A stretch of DNA of 6,962 nt, taken from NCBI GenBank assembly GCA_905215115.1, contig CAJMOP010000106.1:1-6962 (forward strand), given 5' to 3'. The notes beneath the pieces are model-generated. The model was not told where the DNA came from and ran no database searches. It saw only the letters and a program-made list of their open reading frames with translations. The translations under genes and the position numbers were made by a program. Source of the stretch: an uncultured bacterium (GTDB lineage Bacteria > Actinomycetota > Coriobacteriia > Coriobacteriales > Coriobacteriaceae). The number at the start of each line of letters is the position of its first letter. Within the stretch, counting starts at the first letter, position 1. Below are positions 6,252 through 6,962 of this stretch, one piece after another.

Positions 6252-6490
6252 ACCGTGCAAAAACCGGAGTATTCAGCATCGCGGTCCCCGTCGGCGACGC
6301 CGCGAATCGGGGAAGCCGCGCGATCGGCGTCATTTTGGGGCCCGGCGCGACGCGAAACGCGTGATATTGCCGCGCCGGACCCCGTCCGCCAACCCAAATA
6401 GTCTGTCGAAGGATCTCGCTGGCCCAAAAAGACGCTTCCGGTGCGTATACAGCCGCCCCGGCCTGCTGAATACTCCCAAAAATGCACGGT
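6252..6490. repeat. Inverted pair of related repeat modules, MITE-like in layout
   Basis: Module A on the plus strand (6252-6278) and module B on the minus strand (6490-6464) share ACCGTGCA, then six unrelated bases, then GGAGTATTCAGCA, giving 21 of 27 identical positions. Each is followed in its own direction by a second shared box beginning GCGTC and running through a T-tract into GGG and CC: A at 6327-6342 (49 bases after the first box), B at 6435-6421 (29 bases after). The two modules face each other, so the 239-bp interval has imperfect inverted ends. I see no obvious target-site duplication and no transposase. It may be a non-autonomous element or two copies of a dispersed intergenic repeat. 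Confidence 0.5.
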
Positions 6491-6512
6491 GCACCCGGGG
6501 GGACCCGTGCAT
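6478..6512 (-). terminator. Hairpin with T5 on the minus strand
   Basis: In minus-strand RNA AUGCACGG and CCGUGCAU (6505-6512 and 6482-6489) form an 8-bp stem around a 15-nt loop, with a U-run of five (6482-6478) that begins at the last base of the stem. It follows the stronger hairpin at 6519-6554 by only six bases, making a tandem pair. Its 3' arm overlaps the outer end of repeat module B. Confidence 0.45.
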
Positions 6513-6518
6513 GCCGTG

Positions 6519-6554
6519 AAAAAACACGCTCACATCCAAAAGAATGCGAGCGTG
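6519..6554 (-). terminator. Strong orphan intrinsic terminator on the minus strand
   Basis: In minus-strand RNA a 13-bp stem (6542-6554 with 6525-6537) closes a UUUU loop and is followed by six U (6524-6519). Two of the pairs are G-U wobbles in this strand and would be mismatches in plus-strand RNA, so the structure is built for minus-strand transcripts. No protein gene ends here; the helicase-like gene already has its own terminator more than 200 bases upstream. Confidence 0.65.
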
Positions 6555-6776
6555 AAAGCCAGATGGCAGCAGGGGCGCCAGACGGCGAGCGGAATCCCTG
6601 GCGTGTCCGCCCGGGCACCGCAGCCGCCGCGTGTCAGTGGGGAGTTTCACGTTCTCCGTCGATGCCAGAACCCCGCATACGCGAATCTCCAACTAAGCCG
6701 ATAGCCCACATCTCTTGCCGCGACCGTCTCCGTGCATTTTCGTTAGGGAGCCGCCCCACCTCAAGCTGCGCCCTCT

Positions 6777-6810
6777 AAAAAGGGCCCCGAGCATAGTCTG
6801 CTCGGGGCCC
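6777..6810 (-). terminator. Intrinsic terminator of the helicase-like gene
   Basis: A perfect 12-bp GC-rich stem (6799-6810 with 6782-6793) closes a 5-nt loop and is followed by five U (6781-6777) in minus-strand RNA. It begins 33 nt after the stop codon of the gene to its right. Confidence 0.92.
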
Positions 6811-6843
6811 AAATTCATCTCGCCTTACCGCGCGATGCGTATG

Positions 6844-6962
6844 TTACTTGCGCTTGCCGCCGCCGTCGCCGGGACGACGGGAGCTGCCGCCGCGCTTGCC
6901 GCCACGATTGTTGCCATAGCTGCCACGGTTATCGCGACCGCCGGCACGACCGCCGCGGGAGC
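6844..6962 (-). CDS. RGG-rich C-terminal tail, probably of a DEAD-box RNA helicase (partial, 5' part off window)
   Basis: Only the last 38 codons before the TAA at 6844-6846 are visible. They are almost entirely Gly, Arg, Ser, Asn and Lys, including RGGRAGGRDNRGS and NNRGGKRGGSSRR, and end in GGGKRK. Such basic, disordered tails are typical of bacterial DEAD-box RNA helicases (CsdA/RhlE type), where they hold RNA next to the helicase core. None of the core motifs lies in the window, so this rests on composition alone; another RNA-binding protein with an RGG tail is possible. The gene ends in a strong terminator and is not co-transcribed with the PTS operon by design. Confidence 0.55.
   Translation of the reverse strand, partial: SRGGRAGGRDNRGSYGNNRGGKRGGSSRRPGDGGGKRK

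Larger units (their letters stand above)
6091..6776. other. Gene-free stretch between the PTS operon and the helicase-like gene
   Basis: I see no believable protein gene here. Open frames of up to 181 codons exist on both strands, but they lack ribosome sites, start at poor codons, overlap one another and encode Arg/Gly/Pro/Ser-rich strings with no recognisable domain. The stretch is GC-rich and holds several minus-strand hairpins followed by T-runs and a pair of inverted repeat modules, listed separately. It could carry a small RNA, be a remnant of a mobile or dispersed repeat, or simply be a boundary that blocks readthrough from the helicase-like gene into the PTS operon. Confidence 0.7.

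Noticed and set aside
6011..6618. Overlapping minus-strand open frames of 158 and 181 codons
   Set aside because: Both start at GTG codons without a ribosome site, overlap in different frames, run through terminator-like hairpins and the repeat modules, and encode Arg/Gly/Pro-rich strings without a domain.
6600..6660. Slight resemblance of the minus strand here (GTGAAACTCC then CACTGA) to part of a cobalamin riboswitch core
   Set aside because: The B12 box and the other conserved core segments are missing, and no cobalamin-related gene lies downstream.
6092..6778. Plus-strand open frames of about 87-98 codons
   Set aside because: They have no convincing ribosome sites, overlap each other, and show compositional bias typical of GC-rich non-coding DNA.
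1..6962. CRISPR array, tRNA, rRNA or transposase genes
   Set aside because: I saw no regularly spaced repeats with unique spacers, no tRNA cloverleaf or rRNA sequence, and no transposase or integrase coding sequence in any frame.

Overview
The window looks like a piece of a high-GC, Gram-positive gut actinobacterial chromosome, most likely Coriobacteriia of the Collinsella type. This placement is inferred from gene content and base composition; there is no rRNA or other marker to confirm it. Every gene I can support lies on the minus strand, so the map reads from right to left.

Right edge (6844-6962): the RGG-rich C-terminal tail of a probable DEAD-box RNA helicase, closed by a very strong intrinsic terminator at 6777-6810. 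Next comes about 690 bases (6091-6776) with no believable gene. This stretch holds several hairpins followed by T-runs, all terminator-like only on the minus strand, and an inverted pair of related repeat modules spanning 6252-6490 that resembles a small non-coding repeat element.

Centre (1285-6064): a complete alpha-glucoside phosphotransferase (PTS) operon read leftwards. It has an upstream array of three phased direct repeats, a promoter candidate, a leader with an RAT-like hairpin, a free-standing IIA protein of the glucose family, a BglG/LicT-type antiterminator with two PRDs, an alpha-glucoside IIC-IIB permease, and a GH4 6-phospho-alpha-glucosidase carrying the CDMP signature. A long hairpin at 1285-1322 ends the unit. 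The logic is as follows. IIA takes phosphate from HPr (encoded elsewhere) and passes it to IIB. IIC imports and phosphorylates maltose-like alpha-glucosides. The GH4 enzyme splits the 6-phospho-disaccharide to glucose 6-phosphate and glucose. The antiterminator probably senses sugar flux through PRD phosphorylation and controls readthrough at the leader.

Left edge (1-1098): the first 366 residues of a NuoF-GltD fusion flavoprotein, a type of electron-transfer subunit found with hydrogenases and formate dehydrogenases. A perfect 9-bp inverted repeat lies 161 bases upstream of its start, immediately after the PTS operon terminator.

No clearly new system is present. The most interesting parts are the RNA-level control of the PTS operon, the phased repeat array, and the structured gene-free stretch.
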